Positions 48,946-58,859 of a DNA stretch of 64,000 bases are shown piece by piece. The stretch comes from an uncultured Dorea sp. (GTDB lineage: Bacteria > Bacillota > Clostridia > Lachnospirales > Lachnospiraceae), in assembly GCA_910584095.1 (NCBI GenBank), contig CAJTYU010000009.1, positions 29,955 to 93,954 on the forward strand. The letters run 5' to 3'. The notes beneath the pieces were generated by a model. That model was given only the letters and a program-made list of their open reading frames with translations. It was not told the DNA's origin and searched no databases. Position 1 is the first letter of the stretch; every line of letters begins with the position of its first letter. Position numbers and translations under genes: made by a program.

Positions 48946-50100
48946 TTATCTTCCTCCTTGAACCTGAAGCAGCTTCCTCTTAAGCTCATTCTCAATCTTT
49001 GCCATCTCGGCCTCCGCCGCCCTGCGTTTTTCACGGCCTTCCTTTTGAATCGCCATCACCTCGTCAAAGGTAGAAATCAGAGATTCATTAGCCGCCTTCA
49101 GCGTTTCGATCTCCACCACGCCTCTCTCGGTCTCTCTTGCCGTATCAACGGCGGCGGTCTTAAGCTTCTGAGCATTTTTGAGCAGAAGCTCATTGGTCAT
49201 ATCCGTCACTTGGCGCTGCGCCTCGGCCGCTCTCGCCGAATGCTCCGCCCCAAGGGACAGGATCATCTGACTCTTCCACAGCGGAATCGTATTGACGATC
49301 GTAGACTGGATCTTCTCCGCCATCTCCGTATCGTTGCTCTGAATCATGCGGATCTGCGGCGCGGTCTGCATGGCAATGGTGCGGGTAAGTTCCAGATCGT
49401 AAAGCTTTTTCTCAAAACGGTTGCACATAGCCTCCAAATCCCTTGCTTCTTGGGCATCCTCCGCGCGTCCGGAGACCTGCGCCTTCTGGATCAGGGCGGG
49501 CAGTTCCTCCTTCTGTACCTTGGCGAGCTTCTTCTTGCCCGCAAGGATATACATCGACAATTCTTTGTAATAGGTGAGATTCAGCTCATACATCTTATCT
49601 AACAGCGCCACATCCTTCAAAAGCTGTATCTGATGGGATTCCAGCGCGGTAATAATCTTGTTGACATTTACCTCGGCCTTGGCATACTGCGCCTTCATAT
49701 TCTGAAGCTTTCCGGCGGGTTTCTTGAAAATCCCTAAGAATCCCTTCTCCTCTTCCTCGCCGAAACTTTTCAGTTCCCTGACCACGCCGGTAAGCAGTTC
49801 TCCAACCTCTCCAAGCTCCTTCGTCTTTACATTATTCAAGGCTGATTCCGAAAAATCGGCAAGCTTCTTCTGGGTACCGGCTCCGTAATGCAGGATAACA
49901 TTAGAATTAGACAGATCAATCTGCTTTGCAAAAGAATCCACCATCCGCTTCTCTTCCTCTGAAAGCATGCTCTCGTCAAACACCGGCGCGGGTTCTTCTG
50001 CCTTTTCCGCCATAACAGCCTCCCCCGCAGGCTGCGCAGCCTCGAAGGGATCCAGCGTAAGCTCCGGTACCGCTGTAAAATCCTTAAATTCATTATCCAT
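48946..50100 (-). CDS. TelA family toxic anion resistance protein
   Basis: 384 residues from ATG 50100, 7 nt after GGAGGAG. The family motif LYDLELTRTIAMQTAPQIRMIQ (in part) and SMYILAGKKKLAKV are visible, with long coiled-coil helices throughout. TelA was named for tellurite resistance but its role is generally linked to envelope stress. Its partner XpaC precedes it, as in Bacillus. Confidence 0.93.
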   Translation of the reverse strand: MDNEFKDFTAVPELTLDPFEAAQPAGEAVMAEKAEEPAPVFDESMLSEEEKRMVDSFAKQIDLSNSNVILHYGAGTQKKLADFSESALNNVKTKELGEVGELLTGVVRELKSFGEEEEKGFLGIFKKPAGKLQNMKAQYAKAEVNVNKIITALESHQIQLLKDVALLDKMYELNLTYYKELSMYILAGKKKLAKVQKEELPALIQKAQVSGRAEDAQEARDLEAMCNRFEKKLYDLELTRTIAMQTAPQIRMIQSNDTEMAEKIQSTIVNTIPLWKSQMILSLGAEHSARAAEAQRQVTDMTNELLLKNAQKLKTAAVDTARETERGVVEIETLKAANESLISTFDEVMAIQKEGREKRRAAEAEMAKIENELKRKLLQVQGGR

Positions 50101-50201
50101 TATGAACTCCTCCAATCATTTTTCATTATCTTTTTGTATCGGCTAGTACCAGTACAACAAATATTCTGCGCCAAACAATCCAAAACTTAATTTACGTTAT
50201 A

Positions 50202-51581
50202 CTAGGACAGACTGATTCCGTCGTCCTTCAGCCCTTCTCTGGCAAGCATGGTATTCAGCACAGAAATATCGGTCGATACATCCCACGCCGTCCGGTGGAA
50301 CAGATCGTCCAATATCTTCTCAAACGCATGGTTCAGCGTATCCAGCGTCGCCTCGATCTCCCCTTTGGAAACTCGGATATTCTCCCCTTCAACCGGCTGC
50401 GAATCCAAATCCCGGTAAGCCTCTAAAAGCTTAATCGTCGTTGGAAGATAGTAATCCATCAGCTTGCGCACATCCGAAACCGTTTCCGGATTCTGCTCCA
50501 CCCGGTCAAATATTCTATCCACCAGCATTTCCATATGGGAAATCTTCGCAGAAATCTCCTCTCCGGGAATCGCGTCGTTGCATGCGTGGATCTTTTCAAT
50601 AAAGGAATCACCCGCCTCAATCACCTTTCTCACTTCCGGCGAAAGCTTGGAATCCAGATCCTTTGCCCTCTTTACCTCTTCTTTTCGTTTTTCCTCCAGC
50701 CTTGCCGTCTCTTCCTTCCGCTGCAAATCCAGCCTCATATATTCCTGATACATCCGGTCGCTGGTTATAAAACACTTTTTGCTCTCGTCAAAATGCGGCT
50801 GGCGAAACCATCCCTTCAGGCTCATTCTCTGCAGATCCTTCAGCGTCTTTTTTTCCGTTCTTCCAATCATAAAAGCCAGTTCTTTTACGTCGCAGTATTC
50901 CCGGTTTCCGATTCCCTTCACCAGCGTCTGAAAACGATTCTGCAGGCCGCAGAGGCCGATTCCATACTTCATCACTCCCAGACCGGCCGCCGAAAGCGCC
51001 GCGCTGAAAACTGAGGCCGCCAGATATTCCATCTGGAACCCTCCCGCCAGAAATGCGAATATCCCGCCAATCGTATAGAGTCCCAGAGGGATTCCTATCC
51101 ATCCCCCCGCAATGCCAAGAATCACGCCCTTTGCCTTATTCCCGAAAGGTTTTCCATACAGTGCGGGCAGACTTTGCGTCTGGCTCTTCACCTGCTGCCG
51201 CCTGTATGCTGCCGGCCGGCCCTGAGCCATCGTATACGGCGCCTTGCGCTGCCCGCCGCCCGGCTGTCCATACCCACCGTTCATGCTCTGACTGCCCGGC
51301 TGCCCATACGGCCCGTTCATATTCCGGCTGCCCGGCTGCCCATACGGCCCGTTCATATTCTGGCTGCCCGGCTGCCCATAACGATAACCGCCCGGTCCTT
51401 TGTACTGGCCGGTACGCGCATTCTTCATCCCATTAGAGACTGAATGGAATGCAGCGCCCATGGCCCGGTCCACTGTATCCGTAATATTCTGGTTCAATCT
51501 ATGAAAATCCTGATTTTCAACTGCATCCTGTACCGTTTTTCGAATTTCGTCTCCGAAATTCTCCCATTCGCTTTTTGACAT
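50202..51581 (-). CDS. xpaC: XpaC-family protein (5-bromo-4-chloroindolyl phosphate hydrolysis)
   Basis: 459 residues. An N-terminal segment (WENFGDEIRKTVQDAVENQD) is followed by a Gly/Pro/Asn/Tyr-rich linker with 12-residue repeats. Two hydrophobic segments (GVILGIAGGWIGIPLGLYTI, FAALAGGFQMEYLAASVFSA-like) come next. The C-terminal soluble XpaC helical domain has EVRKVIEAGDSFIEKIHACND and LMDYYLPTTIKLLEAYRDL. Function in concert with TelA is inferred from the gene pair. Confidence 0.88.
   Translation of the reverse strand: MSKSEWENFGDEIRKTVQDAVENQDFHRLNQNITDTVDRAMGAAFHSVSNGMKNARTGQYKGPGGYRYGQPGSQNMNGPYGQPGSRNMNGPYGQPGSQSMNGGYGQPGGGQRKAPYTMAQGRPAAYRRQQVKSQTQSLPALYGKPFGNKAKGVILGIAGGWIGIPLGLYTIGGIFAFLAGGFQMEYLAASVFSAALSAAGLGVMKYGIGLCGLQNRFQTLVKGIGNREYCDVKELAFMIGRTEKKTLKDLQRMSLKGWFRQPHFDESKKCFITSDRMYQEYMRLDLQRKEETARLEEKRKEEVKRAKDLDSKLSPEVRKVIEAGDSFIEKIHACNDAIPGEEISAKISHMEMLVDRIFDRVEQNPETVSDVRKLMDYYLPTTIKLLEAYRDLDSQPVEGENIRVSKGEIEATLDTLNHAFEKILDDLFHRTAWDVSTDISVLNTMLAREGLKDDGISLS
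51258..51378. repeat. 36-bp tandem repeats within xpaC
   Basis: Three full units and a partial one encode YGQPGS(Q/R)(N/S)MNGP. Two adjacent units differ by a single base (attccggctg versus attctggctg), so they duplicated recently. Confidence 0.85.
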
Positions 51582-51598
51582 TTTATCCTCCTGTAGTA

Positions 51599-53839
51599 TT
51601 AAGCTCTGGGCTTTGTTCCGGCTCCATCCCGCTTTGACAGCTTCAGGCGGTTCAGCCAGATCTCCCTTTCCCTATACAGGACTCTGGCTTCCTGTCCCTC
51701 TTCAATCAAATATACCTTCTCAAGCTCATCATTTTTCTTCAGCCGGATTCCGCGTACGCCGATCGCCGACTTTTTCTTTTCCGCCACCTCTTCAGCCGGG
51801 AATTTTAAGAAATAGCCCTCCTTTGTCTGAAGAACAACCTGATGGTCTTTGGCGATCACCTGAACATGAATCAGTTCATCCTCTTCCTGAAGCTTGGCCG
51901 CCGAAATCGTACGCTTAATTACCTGAAACTCTGAACCCTCTACTTTTTTAATCATACCCTGTTTCGTAGCAAATAGCAACCATGCATAACGCATTTGTTC
52001 CGCGTCGCATAAATATACGATATGTTCCTGCGTGCTGTCATAGTTACTGACGTTATCCACCGGCAGTCCCTTATCCCTGAATTTTCCGAAAGGAATATCC
52101 AACACCTTGATCTGATGCATCTTTCCGGTATTCGTAAACAGGCACAGCCTCCCGGTATTCATACAGGAGATCACATACTTGCTTTCTTGTTCCGCCGCTT
52201 CTTTGTTGCGCTCATAGGCAGCCGCGTCCACCGTTCTTGCATAGCCGAAGCGGTCCATCAAAAATACCACTTCCTGTTCTTCAACCTTCTTTTCTTCAAA
52301 TACAGCCTCTTTGCCATTTTCAACGACCGTACGGCGCTTTACGGCAAATTCCTTTTTAAAATGATCCAATTCCTCTATGATCACATCCGCCATGGAATCA
52401 TAATGATTCAGGATATCCTCATACCTTGCAATGTTCGCAAGCGTCTGATCGTGCTCCTTCATAAGCGCCTCGATTTCCAGACCGATCAGCTTATACAGCC
52501 GCATATCCAGAATCGCGCCTGCCTGACGCTCCGTAAACCGGAGCATAGCCGCCATTTTTCTGGAAATACTTGTCTTGAACTTGATATTCTCCGTAACACC
52601 CCCTGTCAGACAAGCCTTCGCATCTTTCACATTCCTGCTGCCCCGAAGTATCTCTATAATTAAGTCAATGACGTCGCAGGCCTTAATGAGACCTTCCTGT
52701 ATCTCCTTTTTATCCAGTTCCTTCGCCAGCAGTGTCTTGTATTTTCTCGTGGCAAGCTCAAACTGGAAATCCACGTGATGCTCAATGATCTTCCGAAGCC
52801 CCATCGTTTCCGGACGGCCGTCGGCAACCGCCAGCATATTTACGCCGAAGGTATCCTCCAGCCGGGTCTTCTTATAGAGCATATTGGTCAAATTCTCTGC
52901 ATCCGCCCCTTTTTTCAGTTCGATAACAATACGGATCCCCTCTTTGGAGGATTGATTGGAAATATCCACGATGTCCGAGGTCTTCTTGGATTCCACCAGA
53001 CTGCACACGTCGTTGAGAAATTTTCCAATGCCCGCGCCGATCATGGTATAGGGAATCTCGGTAATGACCAGACGTTTTTTCCCGCCCTTCATCTCCTCCG
53101 TCTCCACCTTACCCCGGATCTTAACTTTGCCTGTTCCGGTCTCATAAATCTGAAGCAGGTCGTCTTTATTGACTACAATTCCCCCGGTGGGAAAATCCGG
53201 ACCCTTGATATACCCCATAAGCTGTTTGGTGCTGATCTGGTCATTCTTCATATAAGCCTTCACCGCGTCGATAACTTCCCCAAGATTATGGGTGGGAATG
53301 CTGGTGGCCATGCCCACGGCGATTCCTTCCGCTCCATTCACTAGGAGATTCGGCACCCGCACTGGAAGCACCTCCGGCTCCTTCTCCGTCTCGTCAAAAT
53401 TCGGAAGGAAGTTCACAACATCCTTGTCCAAATCCGCCAAAAACGCCTCTTGGGTAAACTTCGCAAGCCTTGCCTCCGTATAACGCATGGCCGCGGCTCC
53501 GTCCCCCTCGATGGAACCGAAATTACCGTGGCCGTCCACCATCACAATTCCCTTTTTAAAATCCTGAGCCATCACCACCAGCGACTCGTAGATAGAGCTG
53601 TCGCCGTGGGGGTGGTATTTACCCATGGTATCGCCCACAATACGCGCGCACTTCCTGTAGGGCTTGTCCCATCGAATCCCCAGTTCATGCATATCATAGA
53701 GGGTCCTCCTCTGTACCGGCTTCAGTCCGTCGCGCACGTCGGGAAGAGCTCTTGCGACAATGACGCTCATTGCATAGTCAATATAGGATTTCTTCATCAC
53801 ATCCGAATACTCGGTGCGGATAATCTGTGCTTCACTCAT
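51599..53839 (-). CDS. parC: DNA topoisomerase IV subunit A
   Basis: 746 residues. It cuts and passes DNA duplexes for decatenation. The quinolone-region YHPHGDSSIYESLVVMAQDF and the active-site Tyr in AAMRYTEARLAKFT are present. The C-terminal domain is short and shows no clear GyrA box (QRRGGKG), which favours ParC over GyrA. It follows parE by 17 nt. Confidence 0.92.
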   Translation of the reverse strand: MSEAQIIRTEYSDVMKKSYIDYAMSVIVARALPDVRDGLKPVQRRTLYDMHELGIRWDKPYRKCARIVGDTMGKYHPHGDSSIYESLVVMAQDFKKGIVMVDGHGNFGSIEGDGAAAMRYTEARLAKFTQEAFLADLDKDVVNFLPNFDETEKEPEVLPVRVPNLLVNGAEGIAVGMATSIPTHNLGEVIDAVKAYMKNDQISTKQLMGYIKGPDFPTGGIVVNKDDLLQIYETGTGKVKIRGKVETEEMKGGKKRLVITEIPYTMIGAGIGKFLNDVCSLVESKKTSDIVDISNQSSKEGIRIVIELKKGADAENLTNMLYKKTRLEDTFGVNMLAVADGRPETMGLRKIIEHHVDFQFELATRKYKTLLAKELDKKEIQEGLIKACDVIDLIIEILRGSRNVKDAKACLTGGVTENIKFKTSISRKMAAMLRFTERQAGAILDMRLYKLIGLEIEALMKEHDQTLANIARYEDILNHYDSMADVIIEELDHFKKEFAVKRRTVVENGKEAVFEEKKVEEQEVVFLMDRFGYARTVDAAAYERNKEAAEQESKYVISCMNTGRLCLFTNTGKMHQIKVLDIPFGKFRDKGLPVDNVSNYDSTQEHIVYLCDAEQMRYAWLLFATKQGMIKKVEGSEFQVIKRTISAAKLQEEDELIHVQVIAKDHQVVLQTKEGYFLKFPAEEVAEKKKSAIGVRGIRLKKNDELEKVYLIEEGQEARVLYREREIWLNRLKLSKRDGAGTKPRA

Positions 53840-53856
53840 GTCCCTTTCGCTCCTTC

Positions 53857-55779
53857 CTAAATATCCAGTTCTGCTTCCGTGGCATTCTCATAGATAAACG
53901 CCCGTCTGGGCGGAACCTCCGTCCCCATCAGCATCTCCGTTACACCAGACGCCATTCTGGCGTCTTCGATCTCCACCAGTTTCATCACCCTTGTCTTTGG
54001 ATTCAGTGTCGTCTCCCACAGCTGCTCCGCATCCATTTCTCCCAGACCTTTATATCTCTGGAGGGTAAAAGGACCCTCGTGGGTCTTCCGGTATCTCTCC
54101 AGAGCCTTGTCGTCATAGAGATACTCCTCCTCCCCCTTCTTGGGCATGGCTTTATAAAGCGGCGGCATGGCAATGTACACATGCCCCTCATAGATCAGTT
54201 CCGGCATAAAGCGGTAAAACAGCGTCAGAAGAAGCGTAGAAATATGCGCGCCGTCCACATCTGCGTCCGCCATAATGATAATCTTATCATAGCGCAGCTT
54301 GCTGATATCAAAATCATTGCCGTAGCCTTCCGAAAATCCGCACCCGAAGGCGTTGATCATAGTCTTGATTTCTGCGTTGGCCAAAATCTTGTCAATGCTT
54401 GCCTTCTCCACATTCAGGATTTTTCCCCGAATCGGAAGGATCGCCTGATACATCCGGTCTCTGGCAGTCTTCGCCGAACCGCCCGCCGAATCGCCCTCCA
54501 CGATAAAGATCTCGCATTTGGAAGCGTCCCTGCTCTCGCAATTCGCAAGCTTGCCGTTGCTGTCAAAGGAATACTTCTGCTTGGTCAAAAGATTCGTTTT
54601 GGCCCGTTCCTCCGTCTTGCGGATCTTCGCCGCCTTCTCCGCGCAGGAGAGCACCTTCTTTAAGGTATCCAGATTCCGGTCAAAGAAACGAACCACCTCG
54701 TCCCCGGTTACCTTTCCCGCCGCCTTCGCAGCGTCAGGATTGTCCAGCTTCGTCTTTGTCTGTCCCTCAAACCGGGGATCCGGGTGTTTGATAGACACGA
54801 TCGCCGTCATGCCGTTGCGGATATCCGCTCCGGTAAAATTCGCGTCCTTTTCTTTTAAAACGCCCAGTTCTCTGGCATACTGGTTCATAATCGTGGTAAA
54901 GGTTGTCTTAAATCCGGTCAGATGGGTTCCCCCCTCTGCATTGTATATATTATTACAGAAGCCCAGCACATTCTCGTGAAACTCATTCACATACTGAAAC
55001 GCCGCCTCTACTTCAATCCCCTCTGCCGTTCCTTTATAATAGACCGGCTCGTGGATGGCCTCTTTTTTTGCGTTTAATTCCCTGATAAAGCCCAGAATCC
55101 CTTCCGGCTCATGGTACTCGGTCCGTTCATGCCTGTCCCCCCGCTTATCCTCAAAAACGATCGTAAGCTCCGGATTCAAATATGCCGTCTCATGCATCCT
55201 GCTCTTGATCTCTTCCGCGCGGAATCTGGTTTTTTCAAATATGGTATCATCCGGCAGGAAATTTACCTTTGTCCCGGTCTTTCTGGTTTTCCCGATCTTT
55301 GGAAGAAGCCCTTCCTCCAGTTCAATCACCGGGATTCCCCGCTCATACCGGTCATGATGAACGTATCCGTCCCGGCTGATCTCCACGTCCATATAGACAG
55401 ACAAGGCGTTTACCACCGACGAGCCTACGCCGTGAAGACCGCCGCTTGTCTTATATGCCGAATCGTCAAATTTACCTCCCGCATGCAATGTGGTATACAC
55501 CAGTCTCGCCGCCGAAACGCCCTTCGCATGCATGTCTACCGGAACTCCGCGTCCATTATCCGCAACCGTCGCAGAGCCGTCCTTTTCAAGAATCACCTGA
55601 ATTTTTGAGCAGTATCCCGCCAGATGCTCATCCACCGCATTATCCACGATCTCATAGACCAGATGATTCAGTCCCTTCGTAGACACGCTTCCTATATACA
55701 TGCCCGGCCGCTTCCTGACTGCCTCAAGCCCTTCCAGAACCGCAATACTTTCCGCATCATATGTAGGTTTTTTTGCCAT
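53857..55779 (-). CDS. parE: DNA topoisomerase IV subunit B
   Basis: 640 residues, ATPase subunit. GHKL ATP motifs are YEIVDNAVDEHLAGYC, ADNGRGVPVD and TSGGLHGVGSSVVNALS. The TOPRIM domain has FIVEGDSAGGSAK and IIMADADVDGAHISTLLL, with PLYKAMPKKGEEEYLY in the C-terminal block. It forms an operon with parC, xpaC and telA. Confidence 0.93.
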   Translation of the reverse strand: MAKKPTYDAESIAVLEGLEAVRKRPGMYIGSVSTKGLNHLVYEIVDNAVDEHLAGYCSKIQVILEKDGSATVADNGRGVPVDMHAKGVSAARLVYTTLHAGGKFDDSAYKTSGGLHGVGSSVVNALSVYMDVEISRDGYVHHDRYERGIPVIELEEGLLPKIGKTRKTGTKVNFLPDDTIFEKTRFRAEEIKSRMHETAYLNPELTIVFEDKRGDRHERTEYHEPEGILGFIRELNAKKEAIHEPVYYKGTAEGIEVEAAFQYVNEFHENVLGFCNNIYNAEGGTHLTGFKTTFTTIMNQYARELGVLKEKDANFTGADIRNGMTAIVSIKHPDPRFEGQTKTKLDNPDAAKAAGKVTGDEVVRFFDRNLDTLKKVLSCAEKAAKIRKTEERAKTNLLTKQKYSFDSNGKLANCESRDASKCEIFIVEGDSAGGSAKTARDRMYQAILPIRGKILNVEKASIDKILANAEIKTMINAFGCGFSEGYGNDFDISKLRYDKIIIMADADVDGAHISTLLLTLFYRFMPELIYEGHVYIAMPPLYKAMPKKGEEEYLYDDKALERYRKTHEGPFTLQRYKGLGEMDAEQLWETTLNPKTRVMKLVEIEDARMASGVTEMLMGTEVPPRRAFIYENATEAELDI

Positions 55780-55864
55780 ATTTTTCTATCCTTTCCAGAA
55801 TATTTTCCGGGTCGTTCCGAAACGTCTTTCCCGCCCTTTCAGGCAGAATTACCCATACTATAAA

Positions 55865-55893
55865 AGCATATCACAAAAAAATCCATTTAGCAA
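55865..55893 (-). promoter_or_regulatory. Promoter of the parE-parC operon
   Basis: Minus strand: TTGCTA (55888-55893), 17-nt spacer, TATGCT (55865-55870). Confidence 0.55.
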
Positions 55894-55911
55894 ACAATAT
55901 CTCGTTCTTTT

Positions 55912-57219
55912 CTATTCGACAAGCACTACATTTAGTAGCTCTGCCAATACGTCCATGGCATTCTTCATTTCCTGCACCGTATTGGTCTGGGCTCCCGCCT
56001 CGATCAGCAGGCATTTTGGCATCAGGTGCATATTGTAACGGTACCCCCGCAAATAAATTCTTCTGGCAAAACCGGGATATCTTTTATAGGCGGCCACCTG
56101 CATCTGAAGAGAAAATGCAAGGTTATCCTGTATGTAGGGATTAGCCAGATAGTCAATCTCACCGTTTGAGCGGGTCTTGCTGAGTCCGTTAAAGAACATA
56201 ATCTGCGCCGTCGGCTTACCATTTACATCTGTCACCAGATGGGTCCCTTCGCCTACTCCGTCTCTATGCAGGTCAATCACCACTTCAATACTGGGATTTT
56301 CTTCCAGTATCTTCCCGATCTCCGGCTTCGCAAGGTCATAAGCCTTGCTCCTGTCCAGCTCTCCGTTAATCAAATCGTATACGCCGGTATGGTGGAGCGT
56401 TTCAATATGATAGTTATTGTTCAAAAGCTCTGTCAGATAGTCCCCCACACCTACAATAGAGGTGGAGGGATCTCCCGGTACGGAATCTGCAAACATTTCC
56501 TGCGAATGGGTGTGGTAGATCAGCACCTTTGGACCTTCCCCGTCTTTTTGTATATGCATATCCTTTCCAAGCAGCGTCTCTCCATTCAGTTCATCGCTCC
56601 GGATCATAGTGGAACTGTCCACCGTATAGAAATTGCCAAGCAGATAATCAAAGTCTCTCATTTTCTCAACCGACGTATCGATCACTGCTCCTGAATTTGC
56701 TGTTTTGGCCGAATCGTCTGTCCCGATCAAATTACCGTCTGCATCCACCGCATTCTCATCGTTTGCCTGCTTTGCAAGTATCATTGCATAGGTCTCGGCG
56801 TCCTCCGTATCCGTCCCCGAATCCCTCTCTTTTACATAACCGCCAAAGGGTATCAGACGCATGGCCTGATCCGCCAGCCAATCTTCCAGAGAATCTGCAT
56901 GATCCTCTTCCAAATAACTAAGCCCCGCCAGATACATCCGCTGAGACTGTTTTAAAAATCCCTCTGACAGCCAGTCTCTAAACTCCGGCCACGTAACAGC
57001 CTGAACACTATGAAGAAAATATCCGCACAGCGCCAGAGTGCACAGTGTGATCAGCTTCCTGTTTACCCCGCGCATCCGATTCCTTGTAAAAAAATTGCTC
57101 TCTCTGATATTCCCAAACCTGTATCTTGGCCTTTGCAATCTATGATAATATTTTCTGTAATATCTTCCCCAGCGTATCTTCAACACCTGCTTACCACCCA
57201 AGCCTTTCCCATACAACAC
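55912..57219 (-). CDS. spoIIP: Stage II sporulation protein P
   Basis: 435 residues from a GTG at 57219 with GGAG upstream. SpoIIP is a peptidoglycan amidase/endopeptidase that thins septal wall during engulfment with SpoIID and SpoIIM. It has one membrane helix after a basic start (LITLCTLALCGYFLHSVQAV). The enzyme core has VLIYHTHSQEMFADS, VVIDLHRDGVG and LIEAGAQTNTVQEMKNAM, the Zn-amidase type pattern. It follows gpr by 120 nt, the same order as in Bacillus. Upstream I find only a weak sigma-E-like sequence. Confidence 0.95.
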   Translation of the reverse strand: MLYGKGLGGKQVLKIRWGRYYRKYYHRLQRPRYRFGNIRESNFFTRNRMRGVNRKLITLCTLALCGYFLHSVQAVTWPEFRDWLSEGFLKQSQRMYLAGLSYLEEDHADSLEDWLADQAMRLIPFGGYVKERDSGTDTEDAETYAMILAKQANDENAVDADGNLIGTDDSAKTANSGAVIDTSVEKMRDFDYLLGNFYTVDSSTMIRSDELNGETLLGKDMHIQKDGEGPKVLIYHTHSQEMFADSVPGDPSTSIVGVGDYLTELLNNNYHIETLHHTGVYDLINGELDRSKAYDLAKPEIGKILEENPSIEVVIDLHRDGVGEGTHLVTDVNGKPTAQIMFFNGLSKTRSNGEIDYLANPYIQDNLAFSLQMQVAAYKRYPGFARRIYLRGYRYNMHLMPKCLLIEAGAQTNTVQEMKNAMDVLAELLNVVLVE

Positions 57220-57339
57220 CGCCGCTTCTCCCTGTAACCATTCCGGTACAAAAGGACTCTAAAGCAGACGATAACCATACAGAATCTATATGCCGGCAGA
57301 CGTAAAATTATGTGCGTCAGGCCGGTGAACAGCCCCTTG

Positions 57340-58296
57340 TCAAGTAAACAGACGGTTTAACGCCTCTGAAATGGTAAAGCTGATTCTCCTTACGGTATCG
57401 TCAATATCCTTCGGCGTTACAAACATCCCGTTCAAATGCGGAGAAATCAGTTCCTTTACCAATTCGTATTTTTCCGCCGCATTATATCCCTGCAGCACAA
57501 CCCCTACTCCCCGCAGGGTTTCAGATGTTTCCAGCGCAGCAATCAAGTTTTCCATGGAATCATTGACAATTGTAGCGGCGTCTACCACAGTAGGCACGCC
57601 GATGGCAATAACCGGAACCCCTAAAGTCTCTTCATTGATTGCATTGCGGTGGTTTCCCACCCCGGATCCCGGATGAATGCCGGTATCTGCAATCTGGATC
57701 GTCCGGTTGAGCCGTTTAGAGCTTCTGGCTGCCAAAGCGTCAATCGCAATCACAAAATCCGGCTCCGTTTCCTTTACCACGCCTTTCACGATCTCGACGG
57801 TCTCCATGCCGGTCTGTCCCATGACCCCGGGAACGATAGCGCTTACCAGCTTAACATTTCCCTCGCCCACGGCATATTTTCCATATTCCTTAATGATATG
57901 CCTTGTAATATTCAAATTATCCACCACGTAAGGACCCAGCGCGTCCGGCGTCACCTGACGGTTGCCAAGCCCCGCGATTAATACCGAATATTCCTTTTCC
58001 TCATTCTCTTTAACAAGCCGTTTCAGAAACTTCATCAGTTCATCCGAAACCTCCTGATGATATCCCTCGTCCGCCGACGCCATATCCGGAGCCTCCAGCG
58101 TAATATAGGTTCCCACCGGCTTTCCCATAGTCTTTGCGCCCTTCTCTGTCTTAATCTTGACTGTAGTAATCCGTATTTCACGCTCTTCATCATAGGATTC
58201 CTCCAGTTCGACGCCCGGAATCTCTACATTATCTGACGCAAAACGCTCCTGTTCCTCAAGAGCAAGATCCGTGCGGACACTGTACTTTTCAATCAT
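57340..58296 (-). CDS. gpr: GPR germination endopeptidase
   Basis: 318 residues from ATG 58296, with GGGAG upstream. GPR is an aspartic-type protease that degrades SASPs, such as the one at 857-1066, on germination. It is made as a zymogen with a short pro-segment (YSVRTDLALEEQERF). Conserved parts are VLIAGLGNRQVTPDALGPYVVDN, IVPGVMGQTGMETVEIVKG, AIDALAARSSKRLNRTIQI and DTGIHPGSGVGNHRNAI. Confidence 0.96.
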   Translation of the reverse strand: MIEKYSVRTDLALEEQERFASDNVEIPGVELEESYDEEREIRITTVKIKTEKGAKTMGKPVGTYITLEAPDMASADEGYHQEVSDELMKFLKRLVKENEEKEYSVLIAGLGNRQVTPDALGPYVVDNLNITRHIIKEYGKYAVGEGNVKLVSAIVPGVMGQTGMETVEIVKGVVKETEPDFVIAIDALAARSSKRLNRTIQIADTGIHPGSGVGNHRNAINEETLGVPVIAIGVPTVVDAATIVNDSMENLIAALETSETLRGVGVVLQGYNAAEKYELVKELISPHLNGMFVTPKDIDDTVRRISFTISEALNRLFT

Positions 58297-58375
58297 TGCA
58301 ACTCCCTCATTTCCGTTAAAAATCACTGTTTACATTTCTATTCACAGTTTTTACAAGATTTTCTCAAAATATGTA

Positions 58376-58404
58376 TTGACATTAACCCTTTGTTATCATA
58401 ATAT
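58376..58404 (+). promoter_or_regulatory. Promoter of rpsT
   Basis: Plus strand: TTGACA (58376-58381), 17-nt spacer, TAATAT (58399-58404). A TATAAT overlaps 3 nt later with a longer spacer. Confidence 0.7.
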
Positions 58405-58416
58405 AATTAAGTATGT

Positions 58417-58448
58417 TTTGTCAGGGCGTCCGTGTCTGTCCTGACAAA
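58417..58448 (+). ncRNA. Hairpin in the rpsT leader
   Basis: Perfect 9-bp stem TTTGTCAGG / CCTGACAAA with a 14-nt loop, close to the transcript start and about 45 nt before the S20 start codon. Confidence 0.5.
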
Positions 58449-58493
58449 GATAAATCGAGTGAATCGAAATCCATGATATCGGAGGTGGACAAA

Positions 58494-58757
58494 TTGGCTA
58501 ACATTAAATCTGCAAAGAAAAGAATTTTGGTAAATGAAACAAAGGCTGCAAGAAATAAAGCAATCAAATCCAGAGTAAAGACAAGCGTCAAGAAAGTTGA
58601 AACCGCTGTTGCAAAGAAGGATTCCGCTGCTGCCGAAGCTGCGCTGAACGCCGCTGTTGCTGAGATTAACAAGGCTGGTTCTAAGGGCGTGTACCACAAG
58701 AACACCTGCTCAAGAAAGATTGCCCGTTTATCAAAAGCTGTAAACGGAATTGCTTAA
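58494..58757 (+). CDS. rpsT: 30S ribosomal protein S20
   Basis: 87 residues starting LANIKSAKKRILVNETKAAR, with TTG as start codon, 8 nt after GGAGG. An open frame continues upstream but has no ribosome site and covers the leader hairpin. Typical S20 features are the Lys-rich N-terminus and the closing GVYHKNTCSRKIARLSKAV. Monocistronic on the plus strand. Confidence 0.97.
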   Translation: MANIKSAKKRILVNETKAARNKAIKSRVKTSVKKVETAVAKKDSAAAEAALNAAVAEINKAGSKGVYHKNTCSRKIARLSKAVNGIA

Positions 58758-58775
58758 TTAATAAAGAAAATGATA

Positions 58776-58812
58776 AAAGACATCCATTTCCGTCATGATG
58801 GATGTCTTTTTT
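58776..58812. terminator. Bidirectional terminator of rpsT and the ABC operon
   Basis: AAAGACATCCAT / ATGGATGTCTTT stem with T runs on both strands. It lies 18 nt after rpsT and 48 nt after the ABC permease gene on the other strand. Confidence 0.9.
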
Positions 58813-58859
58813 ATTACATTAGGAAGATACCTCCTATGTCTATTTTCACAAATATTCTA

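Noticed and set aside
57220..57339. Sigma-E promoter of spoIIP
   Set aside because: CATATAGA with an upstream CATAATT is too far from consensus to list as a feature, although regulation by sigma-E is expected.
58413..58493. N-terminal extension of S20
   Set aside because: The open frame continues upstream, but GGAGG sits correctly before the TTG at 58494 and the extension would cover a leader hairpin.
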